Shown: piece after piece, positions 1-11,376 of the stretch
How the letters are laid out: the number at the start of each line of letters is the position of its first letter
How positions within the stretch are numbered: the stretch's first letter is position 1
Source of the DNA: Pollenia angustigena
Lineage: Eukaryota > Arthropoda > Insecta > Diptera > Polleniidae
Length of the DNA stretch: 64,000 nucleotides
Reading direction: 5' to 3'
Assembly (NCBI GenBank): GCA_930367215.1
Contig: OV884058.1
Span: 175,318,478 to 175,382,477, forward strand
The notes under the pieces: model-generated
Told to the model about the DNA's origin: nothing
Database searches by the model: none
Seen by the model: the letters and a program-made list of their open reading frames with translations, nothing else
Made by a program: the position numbers and the translations under genes

Positions 1-340
1 TTTTAGTGATTTCCTATATTTGTATAAGATTAGCGTGACTGACTGGGTGAAATTTTGACACTCTCAATGTGTCAATAAAAAAAGTAGAGACTTTTGGAAA
101 TTAAATTCATAAGGGGTTAGAAATGGGTAAAAACGGGTAAAATCAACAACATTATATCTTGCGATCTAACAGAGCTAGACGTTAAATTCATTAAATACCA
201 TTATTGAATCGAAAATTTAATTGTCATGTGTTTGGTACTTTTTTGAAATTTGCACATTTTGTGTATAAAAAAGGGCAAAAATATAATTTTGGTACTTTTC
301 TGGTAAACAATTTATCTTCTTGTCGATAAATTAAATTAAA
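1..340. other. AT-rich DNA, no gene seen
   Basis: No coding similarity is visible. The only pattern is a few GGTACTTTT words, which resemble the motif repeated at 4.0-4.4 kb. Confidence 0.5.
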
Positions 341-515
341 TTGAGTGTATTGTTGTTTATAATTCTTATTCGCTTAAGAGTTTTATTTGTATAATATCTT
401 TAGTTTTTCTAAGATCTTTGGATGAAGTTTCCTGATGATCTGGCATAAGCAACCAGTGAAATGAGCATAGGAATAGCTTATCCCATCAACAATAAAATTC
501 AGTTTATCAATAGTA
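341..515 (+). repeat. Dispersed repeat family A, copy 1
   Basis: This stretch shares a recognisable core (a TTTCCTGATGATCTGGC word, then AAGCAACCAGTGAAATG, then CCCATCAACAATAAA) with copies near 7.2, 9.9, 35.2, 57.5 and 58.3 kb. No protein is encoded. The two copies at 57.4-58.5 kb face each other and form a palindrome. Confidence 0.8.
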
Positions 516-1190
516 TGTAATGGGAATATAACACACTTAAGCGAAACCTTGTTCATAAATTTGTGACTCCCAAGATAAACTTTGGTAAATATTGAAAATA
601 TGAGCCAGAAAATATAAAACTGGCACCGTCACAGTCTCAAAAATACGTTTTGTTATTGAAGTTGGTACAAAATCCGAAACCCCATTTTCCATCTCTGGTA
701 CCTGTGTATTTGCAGCATCGCTGATAGAATATCTGACAATAAAAAATGGAAAAGAAGGGTGTGCATTTGATTGTCAGATATCTAACAATATTGTTGTTTT
801 TGTTACATTTTTGACCTTGTCAATACCGTGGTACTACCGCGGATTATTTGGTACAATTTAAAAATCTCAACGTTTTGCTAGATGTCCACTTTAATTTTGT
901 TTTGTTCTCTTTTTTGACCCTTTTTTTCTTTGGTTTAATGGTCAGCTTTTGTTCTAAAATTGTTTTTTTTCAACATTTTTCATTTTTCGAATTTCCTTCC
1001 TTTGGACAGCAATTGTATGTACAGAAAAATTTACAATTATTAGACACCAGCAGAATGTAATGCAGTTTCTGGACCGCTTCGTCAGCATTCTTTGTGTCAC
1101 ACTGGATAGTGATACTTTTTTATAAATTGAATGTATTTAACTCAACAATTTTAACAAATAGAAACTGGGAATTATTTCCTTCCGAAGGTT
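516..1190. other. AT-rich DNA, no gene seen
   Basis: Short open frames, such as one at 848-1060, are Phe/Leu-rich translations of T-rich DNA. They resemble no family I know. Nothing else stands out. Confidence 0.5.
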
Positions 1191-1192
1191 AC

Positions 1193-1345
1193 TTTATATT
1201 ATATTCAACATTTTTCATTTTTCGTATTTTTTCTATGAGCTTAATTTCAGGTTTGTATTTTACAAAGCTTTTTTGTAATAGTAAATGAAATTTAGCTCAT
1301 AGAATAAATTAGAAAAATGAAAAATGTTGAATATAATATAAGTAT
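1193..1345. repeat. Hairpin repeat
   Basis: TATATTATATTCAACATTTT near the left end reappears inverted near the right end. The arms are about 55 bp around a short loop. This could be a small foldback MITE. No target duplication is clear. Confidence 0.6.
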
Positions 1346-1387
1346 ATAAAACACGTCGGTATATAAATCTGTCAAATCGGTTAAAAA

Positions 1388-1512
1388 ATGGCTGAGTTAT
1401 AACCGAAATACTGAATCCCCAAAAATTACTTATATATAACCTTTTTACCTTCGGTGAAGGGTATACAAAGAGTAATTTTTGGAGATTCAGTATTTCGGTT
1501 ATAATTTCCGAT
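1388..1512. repeat. Second adjacent hairpin repeat
   Basis: The left arm holds ATAACCGAAATACTGAATC and CCAAAAATTAC, and the right arm holds the inverse with one or two changes. The loop contains a small inverted CCTTCGGTGAAGG. It lies about 45 bp from the previous hairpin but does not share its sequence. Confidence 0.6.
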
Positions 1513-2041
1513 ATTTTTGTATATAAGTCATATCCATAGGACATATGGCAGCCCTAAAATTTAGGTTTTTATAAAAATTTTGATGTTTTTTAGCCCATTT
1601 TTCAAATCGATATATCTCGATTCCTAGACGTGACCCAGCAAAACGCCGGGACACGTATAACATTTCCCGTTGGTTTCATCCCATCCCGATTTTGACTGTC
1701 GCATAGTGTAATTTATAAACAACCTTAATATCGTTCAAAACTTTGGAATTACCCATATGTAACATTTATTATTTTTATATTAAATTTTTTTGTGCACCTC
1801 TTAATTTGTATACCCATTTTTGTTAAGCTTGTTTTTTTTCTGATAAATATTAAAAAATAGTACCGTCATGTCGCGGCATGGCATAAAAAGTACAATTTGA
1901 TTTCATAGTTGGTAGAAAATTATAAAATTCATTTTCCAACCCTGGTTTACACTGTTGCAAGATATTTTTAGCAGATTTTACAAAGACAATATTGTTAGAT
2001 CTGACCACTATCTGTATGAAGCATAATTGAAAATTATGACT
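1513..2041. other. No gene or clear repeat
   Basis: AT-rich sequence with a few GC-richer words (CCCAGCAAAACGCCGGG near 1631). No coding frame or target-site signature is recognised. Confidence 0.45.
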
Positions 2042-2151
2042 AGGGCCCTGCTTCTCAAAACTACAAATCTACAAGTAAAATATATTTGAAACAACAAAAA
2101 TAATTGTAAAATTGTAGATTTGTAACTTGTAGTTTTGAGAAACATGGCCCC
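2042..2151. mobile_element. Short hairpin MITE
   Basis: The ends read GGGCCCTGCTTCTCAAAAC and, inverted, GGGGCCATGTTTCTCAAAAC. CTACAAATCTACAA-type sequence continues inward on both sides. It has no coding capacity. No clean target duplication was found, so the superfamily is open. Confidence 0.65.
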
Positions 2152-2394
2152 GAACATCATAATATTCTTGTTTGTTTATTATTGGGTAGTCGCCGGTGAA
2201 ATAAGTTAACTACGTCTTTCATAACAATAAGTTTGAATTTTAAAAAAGATTAAAATTAAACCTTAAGTCAATCTTGCATCTTGCAAATCATAATGTTATT
2301 TATAACTTGCTAAAGATGAGTCTGGCAGCCGGTCTTATGTAACTGCTTGCATTACACTGTGTGTAATGTTTTAAGTCGTGGAAAAACAACCATT

Positions 2395-2505
2395 TATCAC
2401 TATGTGATAAAATATCAAAAAAAAAAAAAAAAAAGAAGTCTTGTGTCTCCCAGTTTTGGCCAAAGACTTGGGGCCTCGGTGTCATTTTTGAAATAAGTGA
2501 TAATT
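2395..2505. mobile_element. Degenerate copy of the 2.9-kb hairpin MITE
   Basis: Words such as GTGATAAAATA, GTGTCTCCCAGTTTT and GGGGCCTCGGTGTCATTTTT match one arm of the MITE at 2911-3183 in the same order. A long A run interrupts it. It looks like a single decayed arm. Confidence 0.65.
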
Positions 2506-2910
2506 TTTTCAGGCTCATATCTTGCAAACCTTTCGGAATTTTGATTAAGCCTCTGAGACAAAGTTGTAGCTCTTGCCATAAAGAACGTATCAAATCAAAA
2601 AAACTTCATCTTGAAGATCAAAATCGCAAAACAAACTTAAAAAATTGGATTTTTTTTACCTTTTTTCCCCTGTTCAGGTCTGTAAGTAGCAAACCGTTCA
2701 AAATTCAAGGAAACAATCAGCTACAAAAATGTGTCTAAGATACCAATAAACAACTTTCTGGAGCATATGAACTTCCTAGGAATGATTCTTAACACCATTT
2801 AGGTAGCGCTTAGGAAACCGCAAAAGTGAAAAATTTCCTGAAAATTTTTTAATTTTATTTGTTTTTTCTTTACTTCAACATTAAGATACTATGCTATCTA
2901 TAACAATATA

Positions 2911-3183
2911 CGGACACCACTACGTGATAAAATACCAAAAAATAAAAGAACAGTGGCTTCCAGTTTTTCCCCAAGTCATGCACTTTTTTATGGGCCCCCA
3001 AAGATTTGGGGCCTCGGTGTTATTTTTGCAACAAAGTGATCATTTTCTCTTTTCCTAGGCATGATTTTGCAAAAATGACACCGAGGCCCCAAATCTTTGG
3101 GGGCCCATAAAAAAAAGTGCATGACTTTGGGCAAAACTGGGAGACACGGGTCTTTTTTTTGGTTTATCACTTAGTGGTGTCCG
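2911..3183. mobile_element. TA-flanked hairpin MITE
   Basis: The element starts CGGACACCACTACGTGATAA and ends with the inverse, TTATCACTTAGTGGTGTCCG. It has arms of about 115 bp and a loop of about 35 bp. TA dinucleotides flank both sides (2909-2910 and 3184-3185), as expected for a Tc1/mariner-type target duplication. The arms contain GGGGCCTCGGTGT and GGGGGCCCATAAAAAA. It has no gene and presumably depended on another element's transposase. Confidence 0.8.
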
Positions 3184-3940
3184 TATGTGTTTTTTTTCGT
3201 GTTGCATTATGTTGTCTATTCTTTGTTTATCGTTGATACATCCCGCGGAACTGAAATGTTTTCCCTGCTTGCAACTTTTGTTTCTCACTGTATATTTATT
3301 TTTGCTATATATTTATGCATGTGTAATGTCTATACATATCGAAAGTTTTATTAAGCTAGTCTAAGTTCTGTGTCGGAGTGTGAGTGCTTGTGTACTTTTG
3401 TTTACTGAAATATGAGAATGTGTATGTAATTTGTTTTTTATTCTATTTATGTTGTTGATTTTTAGTTATTGTTGTTGTTGTTGTTGTTGCTGCTGCTGCT
3501 ATTGTTTTGTTATTGCTTTTTTATAACAGCATAAAAGGCAAATAACATTGATTTAAAACTTTAGTAATAAATCATATGAATGGCATTTTTATTTAATCCT
3601 CTACTCAATTTTTCCTATTGATAAATTTGTTGCTTTAGATGTGGAAACTAAAAATAAAAAATATGCGATAGAGATGGAGAAAACAAATATTGACTGCATG
3701 AACATTAAATTAAAGGCTGCGCACAGTTCTGCTAAGTTTGGAACTTTGAAAGTTCGTAACTGAAAAAATTACTTTTGACTTGGCTTTACCCGTGACGCTG
3801 AAAATAAGAGTAAGATTTTAAGAAAAGGTTTATCCAATTTATATTTTATGTACTTAGTTTTCTACAGCTACACTTAATTTATGTTAAAATATTTCAATAA
3901 ACAACATTATAGGAATTATTATTATTATTCAGCAGCACAA
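3184..3940. other. No gene; short TTG/CTG microsatellite at 3469-3500
   Basis: The only structure is a TTG run of about seven units followed by four CTG units. The remainder is AT-rich and unrecognised. Confidence 0.55.
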
Positions 3941-4440
3941 ACATAAAAGTTTTGAGCACTTTAGCTCTTGAGCAACCGACATTCAACTGTCCATAGGAAA
4001 ATCAAGGGTGTCTAAATATGTATATTCCGGTCACTGAGTCATATGCTATGGGTACACCAAATTTAAAAAAAAAACGAGAAAAAGTACAAATTTTTTCTGT
4101 TTTTGCATCAAAATCTGAGCTTAATGCTAACTCTATACAAATTTTGTTAAAGAGAGAAAAAGTGCCAAAGGTAAAAGTGTACCGAGAGCACCCGGTTTTT
4201 CGCATTTAGGGTATGTTAATAAAGGCTATGATCCATATGTATTTATGAATGAATGTATATCAAATTTATCGAAAAGAAAAAAGTACCAATCTTATTCCAT
4301 TTTAACCCTTAAAAAGAACCAATTTTATCCCCTATATTTTTACCCTGATCATAAATCTGCATAACAAATTTATTTAAAAGAGAAAAAGTACCACGTTACA
4401 AAGTGGCCCCGATTTACCTCTTTTAAAATACCATAGATTT
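3941..4440 (+). repeat. Region with recurring GAGAAAAAGTACC-type motif
   Basis: The words GAGAAAAAGTAC, GAGAAAAAGTGCC, GAAAAAAGTACC and GAGAAAAAGTACC occur near 4077, 4153, 4272 and 4384. Each sits in similar AT-rich context, and CATATGCTAT occurs near 4040 and 4451. This suggests an old, degenerate array. The spacing is irregular and no protein is encoded. Confidence 0.45.
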
Positions 4441-5640
4441 GAATCTGAGCCATATGCTATCCGCGTGCACAGAAAAAAGAAATTCATACAGAAAATGGAT
4501 TTCCATTAAAAAATTTTTGATATTTATTAAAAAATTTTCTGCCATTTCACAGAGTACAATTCCGTTCCGAAACGAAATTCATTCCGTAATTTCGTGCTTC
4601 AGAAAATGACGAAAAAATTTTTCGGAGCGAAACCATTTTTGTTTTCATTAACGGAATGGGAATTTTCTGTATCTGAAAGGTCAAAAAACTATCAAAATAC
4701 ACTTTCTATTAATAAACAAATTTGTTTTCCTCAATTCCGAACGAAATCATTCCATGACCTTTAAGTTTCGAAATTTTTAGTTAATAGCCTCTAGTAAAAA
4801 CTAATTGTTTACCGTTTATTTGAGCAGATGTTTACTGGACATGTTCACAATACCAGCCCATATCATAAAGTACAGTACAAAACATTTTCGTAATGAACTC
4901 TCTAGAACACTCCCATCAAATTCCATCCTAACAATGTTTCCTTAACAATACACAATATTATTAATTACAGAAGTAAATTGAGTAAAATGATTGAGTGACT
5001 TACAAATGAATGTCTCACAAGTTGAGTTAAAGTCTTTACTTTACATATGTATGTAACATAAATCCTAGAGTGAATTAAAGTAAAGAAAAGAGTAAAAAAT
5101 ATATTTATGTAACAAGATAAAATAACTTAGAAAGGCTGAAGGCCCATCTACAATATGCATAAGTTTGCTTAAGCTTCTGTCAAAAATTATCAAACATTCT
5201 CATGCATGTAGCATTTTAAAACACAAAAACAAAACCAAAAAAATTTGATTCCGTACGGAAAGTGCGATCTGTTTCACACATTGCTTAATCAAATGACAGA
5301 TTCATAAAACTTAACAAAAAGTTTTCTTAAGTTCAATGTGATTTGATACATATTATTTACATGTATTCTTCCGTTGGCTTAAGCCAACTGAGGCATATTA
5401 TAGTTAGGCCTTACGTACAATTGTTTTTTGTTATATACAGTATACTATTGGGGAATTTTTTGCAATTAGCTTTGAAAAATGATATCCTGTAGGTGATGTC
5501 AATTTTGGCTTCGCACATACGTGCTCTTTTTAGCATATTTTCCATAACTTTACGCAAAATTTCGGATTTAATGGTCATGATTTCATTTCGAATGTTAGTT
5601 TTTAGTGTACATTGTTCGATCGTGTGATGATTCATAATTA
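4441..5640. other. Unassigned AT-rich stretch
   Basis: A CACAGAAAAAA word near 4469 resembles the end of the element at 11377-12267, but no matching opposite end was found. The rest shows no coding or repeat structure I can support. ORFs here are short and biased. Confidence 0.4.
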
Positions 5641-6292
5641 ACTAGCTGACCCGACAGACGTTGTCCTGTCCAAATTAGGAAAAATGTTTGCGTTCGATTT
5701 TTAAAATCCGTTAAAAAGATACTAAAATTTTAAAGAAAAATTAGTTAAATCGATGGAGCCGTTTTCTGATTTTACGCAAATCGAAAAAAGTGGGCGTAAA
5801 AGTGGGCGGGGCAAAATTTTCTTTCCGTAAAAACCAAAGTTGGACCATGGCAATCATTTTAAAGAAAAAATCGTCCAAATCGGTCAAGCCGTTCATAAGT
5901 TATGCGCTTAATTAAAAAAGTGGGCGTAAAAGTAGGCGTGGTAAATTTTTCTTTCGATGAAAACTTAAAATGGATTAATACGAACATTTGAAAGAAAAAT
6001 TTGTCAAATCGATGGAGCTGTTTTCTGATTTTATGTAATTCGAAAAAGTGGGCGGTGCAAAATTTCCTTTCGTATAAATCTAAGTTGGACCATGGCGATC
6101 ATTTTTAAGAAAAAATCGTCCAAATTATATAGATGTCATTGGGGGAGCAATATGAAAATGGGATTTTGCCACGCCCCTCCGCCCGCAGACCGAAAACCAA
6201 TAATCAGACTTCACACTGTCACCCGCCTGAATATTCTGATGATTCCCTGAAAATTTCATCAAAATAGGCCCAGACGTTTTGGAGTCCATACG

Positions 6293-6323
<31 letters not shown>

Positions 6324-6412
6324 CATACATACATACATACATACATACATACATACATACATACATACATACATACATACATACATACATACATCCTGTT
6401 TTATATATATAG
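5641..6412 (-). mobile_element. Non-autonomous Helentron (DINE-like), minus orientation
   Basis: Read on the + strand it opens with ACTAGCTGACCCGACAGACG, the complement of the 3' end expected for fly and moth Helentrons. It closes with TATATATATAG, the complement of their CTATATATATA 5' end. In between lie about three and a half tandem units of roughly 128 bp, recognisable by AGTGGGCGTAAAAGT-like and TCCAAATCGG or AAATCGATGGAG words. Then come a GC-richer block and an ACAT microsatellite. DINE-1-type elements are known to carry a microsatellite inside. There is no coding sequence. The Helentron relic at 21331-23290 provides matching ends in the opposite orientation. Confidence 0.75.
6294..6394. 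repeat. ACAT tetranucleotide microsatellite
   Basis: About 25 perfect ACAT units lie inside the Helentron-like element. They yield a spurious open frame of Thr-Tyr-Ile-His repeats. Confidence 0.97.
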
Positions 6413-7164
6413 ATTCCTCAAATCTCCTTCACAAAATGCTGAAAAAAACAAAGAAGAAATAAAAATTAAAAAAGTTATAAAGAATTCAAACCTTATATTC
6501 ATTCTGCGCCACCCTGTATAATTTCCAGAATTCAATTGACTTCTCAAAATTGGCCACTTGTGTTTTTAATTCAAAGCCTCAATCTTTTGGCGCATCCTTT
6601 GAACGCCACCTAAATGAAATAAGCTTTATAAGCTTTAGGGCAAACACATCCCTACTAACAGATCCTGCTAATCCTACATCACTACATGGTGATCCTGCCA
6701 ATTCGCTAGCACTACAGATTGCCATTGGCGTCCTCCCTAAAATATCTGTCTCTTTTCTAGTCAAAATTTTAAAATGTATAAACTGGCGCACCAGGATCCT
6801 TATGTAGTCGTTGGGACAAACAGATATAGTTTTGTTCAGAAATTGATTTCTAAATTGCAAAATATGAACTTTTTTTCCAAAATTCTGAAAAAACTTATTT
6901 ATCAAACAAAAAAGCTTGCAAAACTTCTCAATGTGACTCGCTACTGCGATATTTTAAATAAATTGTAATTGAATTAATGATAATTTGTTTAAGCTGAATT
7001 CTATTTGTATTACGAAATTAAATCAAATATTTTTTTAAAGGAAATATGTATAGGTGTTTACATTAACTTTACTAGCAGAAACTTGAAACGAGAGAGTAAA
7101 TTTAAAATTTACCAAATTTTTCTCCCAACTTCTCAAAAGATTAAAAAAAGGAAATGAAAGAACC
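6413..7164. other. No supported gene
   Basis: A slightly GC-richer patch at 6590-6810 gives a 108-residue minus-strand frame and an 85-residue plus-strand frame. Neither resembles a known family. The phrase GCCACCCTGTAT near 6508 recurs near 35460. Confidence 0.4.
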
Positions 7165-7250
7165 CAATCAATTGTAGGGGGATGCAAGAACAGATAATCT
7201 CACTTTTTATTGTTGGTGTTTTTTTGGAGCTTTGATATTGTTACAAGTAT
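7165..7250 (+). repeat. Dispersed repeat family A, partial copy
   Basis: It matches the upstream part of the family A unit seen at 58140-58245. Shared words include CAATTGTAG, GAGCTTTGATATTGTTAC and AAGTA. The downstream core is missing here. Confidence 0.6.
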
Positions 7251-7353
7251 GACTTATGCCCAATTTTCAGGATAGTATTTAAAATAATATTAAGTTTATT
7301 TTCATAACAAACTTAAATCGTATTTAAAACAGATTGGTTTTTTGAGTTTTATT

Positions 7354-7367
7354 TCGAAAGTCTTATT
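7354..7367. repeat. LINE target-site duplication, left copy
   Basis: TCGAAAGTCTTATT is identical to 9548-9561, the other side of the LINE insertion. Confidence 0.85.
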
Positions 7368-9547
7368 TTATTTATTTTTTATTTATTTAATAGATTCATT
7401 TACTAATATAATAACAAAATTTGTTTAAATTTAAATAATGATCCATAACTGGCATAACATACAGTTGTGAGCCAGATTGGCAAAATTAAAGCTGTTAAAA
7501 AATAAAAATTCAAAAAGATACATTTGTAAGCTAATTTACAGCATAAAATTTGTTTAACAAATGAACTTAGTACAAATATTTATATAAATTATAAAAATAT
7601 AAAAAGGAATTAACAAATTCAAAAATATAAAATGTAAAAAGGAACTAAGCAAATTCATTTAATATCACTTTTCTGTATTTGAGACAAGATTCCAGGTAAT
7701 TAACAAGGGAACCAAAATTAAAGGCATCCCCATTCAGAATATTTAGAACGTCGAGTAGGTTTAGTTGATGTTTATTGAAAAATGTACTTCTAAATCCACT
7801 ATAAATGGGGCATGTACCAATAAAGTGTAGAGTATTTTCCGTTGCGTCTAGATTGCAGAGAGTGCAGATTCCGTCGGATGTACTTCTAAAAGATCTAGCA
7901 TTTATATCCAACAGTCCTCCTCTTGCTCTTATCAATAGACTTATTGCACGAGACGAGAGTTCTGTAGTAGTGATTTGAAGTAAAGAATAATTTAATTGTG
8001 AGTATAAGTCATGAAACTGAGAGTTTCTAGCGTCGGCAATAAAGGTTTGATATTCATAAATTTTAACAAGTGGTAAAATTGATTTGCAATGTTTGCTTAG
8101 TGGTACAGAATTATTATGTGGCACAAAATTAATTTTAGCACACAAGTTCGTCCAATCCTCAGCCCAAAAAGTTTGTTTAGCGATTATTATTTCTGCAAGC
8201 TTTCGAGGTAATCTGTCGCAAGGCATGTTAAGAACTTTGTTGATGTAATCAAAATGCAATTTTAACGTATCTATGTATAAAGAGTTTAAACCCGTTCCTA
8301 AAAAGAGCATATAGTTTGGAGTGTTGCTAGGTAAAAGTAACATCTTTTTAATAAAAAATCTAAATAGTTTTTCAACTATTTCGTATTTCATGTAACCCCA
8401 TACTTGGGCTCCGTAAAACATGATTGACCGAGATACAGCGCTGAAGATTTTAAGTTTATTTTTATTAGATATTTTGGGATGGTTTATATATTTTGACCAG
8501 GATGAAGATATTGCCATTTTTGATGTAGTAAGTTTATTTTCCAAATGTTTTCTAAAGGATAAGTTGTAACACAAGTCCATACCAAGATATTTATATGAAT
8601 TTACGATTTCAATTTCATTTTCTCCAAATTTCCACTTTAAGTTGTTTGATATTCTAGTGCCACTGCGAAAAACTAATACTTTGGATTTAGCAAGGTTGAC
8701 TTTAAAATGCCATAAGTTACTATACACATGAAGGGAATCAATCATCGTTTGGAGACCACTGGGTGAATCAGATAGTATGACAATGTCGTCTGCGTAAAGA
8801 AGAACTTTTACTGCGATGTTGTCGACAATTATCCCGCCAGTAAGCACTTCGGCTAAGTCGTTCAAGTATAATGCAAACAGAATTGGGCTTAATATGCAAC
8901 CCTGTTTGACACCAAGGTTCACATTAAAAGACTTGGAGAGTGAGTTTCCGAACAATATTTGACTGGAGGTGTTATCATACGATTGTTGCAGTATTCGTAT
9001 TATTTTTGATGACAATCCCATATTTGCAAGTTTATAAAACAATGAATTCCTGGGAATCGAATCAAATGCACAAGTAAAATCAACAAAAAAGGCATACGTG
9101 TTTTTACCATTGAGTTTATTTAAATGAACAATATTTGTTAGATTGAAGACATTATCCACGGTTGAATATTGTTTTCTAAACCCAGCTTGGTATTCATTTA
9201 AAATATTATGTTCGACAATCCAGTACGATAAACGATTCATTATAATGCTATTAAAAATTTTGCATAGATAATCTATTAGAGACAGTCCGCGATAATTAGA
9301 AGGAATGTTTGGATCACCTTTTTTCAGTAGTGGAATAAGAATTGCAGTTTTAAAACTAGCTGGTATATTTTCTTTAAGAAATATAACATTTAAAACATAA
9401 AGTACCTCAATAATAAAGTTTACTGGCGCATATTTAAAAAATTCGTAGCTGATACCATCCTGTCCAGGTGATTTATTGTCCTTTAAATTTTTTAGAACAG
9501 AGATAAGTTCACATAATTCAAACGGAGAATCAAGAAATGCATCAATG
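7368..9547 (-). mobile_element. 5'-truncated non-LTR retrotransposon (LINE) insertion
   Basis: The insertion lies between two identical 14-bp copies of TCGAAAGTCTTATT. On the minus strand its downstream end is an A-rich AAATAAATAAAAAATAAA-type tail, and its upstream end stops abruptly inside the reverse-transcriptase region. Truncation with a short target duplication is the normal signature of target-primed reverse transcription. The ORF is open from the truncation point to a normal stop, so the insertion looks fairly young next to the other relics here. Confidence 0.85.
7645..9547 (-). CDS. LINE reverse transcriptase, N-terminally truncated
   Basis: It would copy the element's RNA into DNA at a nicked target. 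The frame is open from 9547 (no start is left; the first ATG is at 9240) to the stop at 7645, about 634 codons. Before that ATG lie KSPGQDGIS and a LIPLLKKGDP stretch, the usual start of the LINE RT domain. Counting from the ATG, FVDFTCAFD is at 52-60, QGCILSPILF at 113-122 and the catalytic YADD at 149-152. A C-x2-C-x9-H-x4-C zinc knuckle-like motif is at 459-477. Endonuclease and ORF1 are absent because of 5' truncation, so it cannot be autonomous. The clade (Jockey, CR1 or other) is not settled by eye. Confidence 0.9.
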
Positions 9548-9561
9548 TCGAAAGTCTTATT
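9548..9561. repeat. LINE target-site duplication, right copy
   Basis: Identical to 7354-7367. The pre-insertion DNA can be read by joining the outer flanks. Confidence 0.85.
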
Positions 9562-9878
9562 AAATTAAGATAAAAGTATGGTAGCACTACTAAATACCAA
9601 AAAAAAAAAAAAATATAAAAAAGTGTATTTATTTACAAGGTGGTCTGAAAAAAACAGCTGACTGTTAATGCTTTGCCTGTTGTTGCATTGTTGTGATATT
9701 GAGATCACCTTTGTAAAATATTACAATGGAAACTTAAGTTGAAATTAAGTGTACCACATCGGTGACTTAAGTTTCACTTAAGTTTTTAGTGAAGAAGAGA
9801 ATTTTGTATTTAAAACGATTTTAAAAATATATGTCTTTTAATATCAATCCTGAAAATTGGCCATTAGAGTGTTTAGAA
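9562..9878. other. No gene; poly-A run
   Basis: An A run near 9599-9613 and AT-rich DNA. A GTGACTTAAGTTTCACTTAAG palindromic patch lies near 9761-9781. Nothing else is recognised. Confidence 0.45.
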
Positions 9879-10050
9879 TTCTTATTCGCTTTTGGGTTTT
9901 ATTTGTTTAATATTTTTGGCTTTTCTAAAATCTTTGGAAAAGGTTTCCTGATGAGCTGGTCTAAGCAACCAGTGAAATGCGCATAGAAGCTAGCATGCCC
10001 TCAACAATAAATTTCAGTGTATTTATCAAATATGAAAAATTGGGAATTTA
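9879..10050 (+). repeat. Dispersed repeat family A, copy
   Basis: It shares AATTCTTATTCGCTT, TTTCCTGATGAGCTGG, AAGCAACCAGTGAAATG and CAACAATAAATTTCAGTGT with the other copies, in the same order and orientation as copy 1. Confidence 0.8.
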
Positions 10051-10471
10051 GTACGTCATACGAAAATCGAAACTATGGAAATTATTATTGTTTTGTAAAC
10101 AAAAACATGAAAGAGATTTTACAATCAGAAATTTTCAGAACATTTTTTGTAAATTTGTATGATCTTTTTTCTCTCGTTGCAAGTTTTTCGATACGTGAAC
10201 ACTAACTAGTAACAATTGCTGAAAATAACCAATATTTTTTTTTTTTTGTAAATGAACACACCTTATGTCTTTGATAAAAATTTTCTTACAAAATTTGTTG
10301 TTGTGTGGATGCGAGTAAACAATCTGTTGATTTGACTTATAATGCCCACCGTACAATAGTTTAAAGGGCATTATACGTTTTTGCTGATGTTTGTAACACG
10401 TTATTGATCATAAACCATCGACTTAGAATCACTTTTTAAATCGATTTTATCTAGTCCAAATTTATTTCATT

Positions 10472-10910
10472 CCCAGTAAAAAAATTTGGGTTTTTTGAAG
10501 CACTACAGAGAAAAAGCACATACTCAAGCGCTTCAATTAGAGAGCTCTTATAAAGCAGTAAATGATAAGGAATAAAACATACAAAAAAGCTGCTATTTTA
10601 GTGCTGACAAGGAAGAGGGGTTTTAACCGAAAAAAATATATTATGGTTTACGAAAATGATTGAAAAAAGGCATTTAAACACGTAAAAGCCAAACATTCAT
10701 GAATATGTTAATATAGTTAGCCCTTAAAAAAGCACTCTAGGAGCGCTTTGTTTGCATGTTAAAAGAAGCGCTTATTGTCAGCAGAAAATAGTCCTCCAAA
10801 CCGGGAACACCCCATACAAAAATCAGGCATCCCATCAGCAGGTTTGAAGCGATTTGAGGTATGAATTCATACAAAAAACCTGCTCTTTTTGGAGCACGTT
10901 TTTTACTGGG
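10472..10910. mobile_element. Inverted-repeat element with CCCAGTAAAAAA ends
   Basis: The left end reads CCCAGTAAAAAAATTTGGG. The right end, inverted, reads CCCAGTAAAAAACGTGCTCC. Inside are scattered GAAGCGCTT, GAGCGCTTTG and GGAGCAC words that may be subterminal binding motifs. There is no coding sequence. Flanking target duplication is unclear (TTTCATT against TTGCAAT), so the superfamily is uncertain. It abuts the 3' end of the LINE relic at 10954-12510. Confidence 0.6.
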
Positions 10911-10953
10911 TTGCAATCTAAATCATCTTACCAAATTTTATTGGATTCGCTCC

Positions 10954-11376
10954 TTATTTGACGATACCTCCCATACAAATACTTCTCCCGTAAATAGCTT
11001 TAAACTTTAATGCCAATGCATTGTGTTTGAATAAGGAAAATAGGTTATGGGGAGAAGGAAAGAGGGAGTAGTGTTTGTGGACAATTAATTTGAATTTTTT
11101 CAAATTGTAGCCGACTGGGAAGACTTCTGCCGGGAGTCTATTCCACATACGGCTAGTTCGACCAAGAAACGAATTTTCTCTGTAATGCGTTGTGCGATGC
11201 ATTGGACAGTCGACAACAAACGGATGTGATTTGCTGTAAAGGCGAGTACTACGGGCATGCACCCGCATCTCAGGGATGAGTTCGCCCATCTCAGCTGAAC
11301 ATCTTCCGTAGTAATATCTATAGAATAATGCCACATTCCGACGATGCGCCAAAGAGTCAATAGAGCTGGATACCCT
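10954..11376 (-). pseudogene. LINE reverse transcriptase C-terminal relic (3' half)
   Basis: The minus-strand frame reads SLAHRRNVALFYRYYYGRCS, then HPFVVDCP, then SRMWNRLPAEVFP and a stop. This matches the C-terminal region of many arthropod non-LTR polymerases, downstream of the catalytic domain. At its upstream edge the frame is cut by an inserted TA-flanked element at 11377-12267, and the missing upstream part resumes at 12268. The clade is not assigned. It is non-functional because it is interrupted and fragmentary. Confidence 0.75.

Noticed and set aside
6279..6521. 80-codon plus ORF of repeated Thr-Tyr-Ile-His
   Set aside because: It is the translation of the ACAT microsatellite.
6579..6905. 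108-codon minus ORF in a GC-richer patch
   Set aside because: No family resemblance. It is comparable in length to chance frames and overlapped by an equal plus-strand frame.
11100..11360. 86-codon minus ORF
   Set aside because: It overlaps the LINE polymerase C-terminal reading in another frame and is a shadow.
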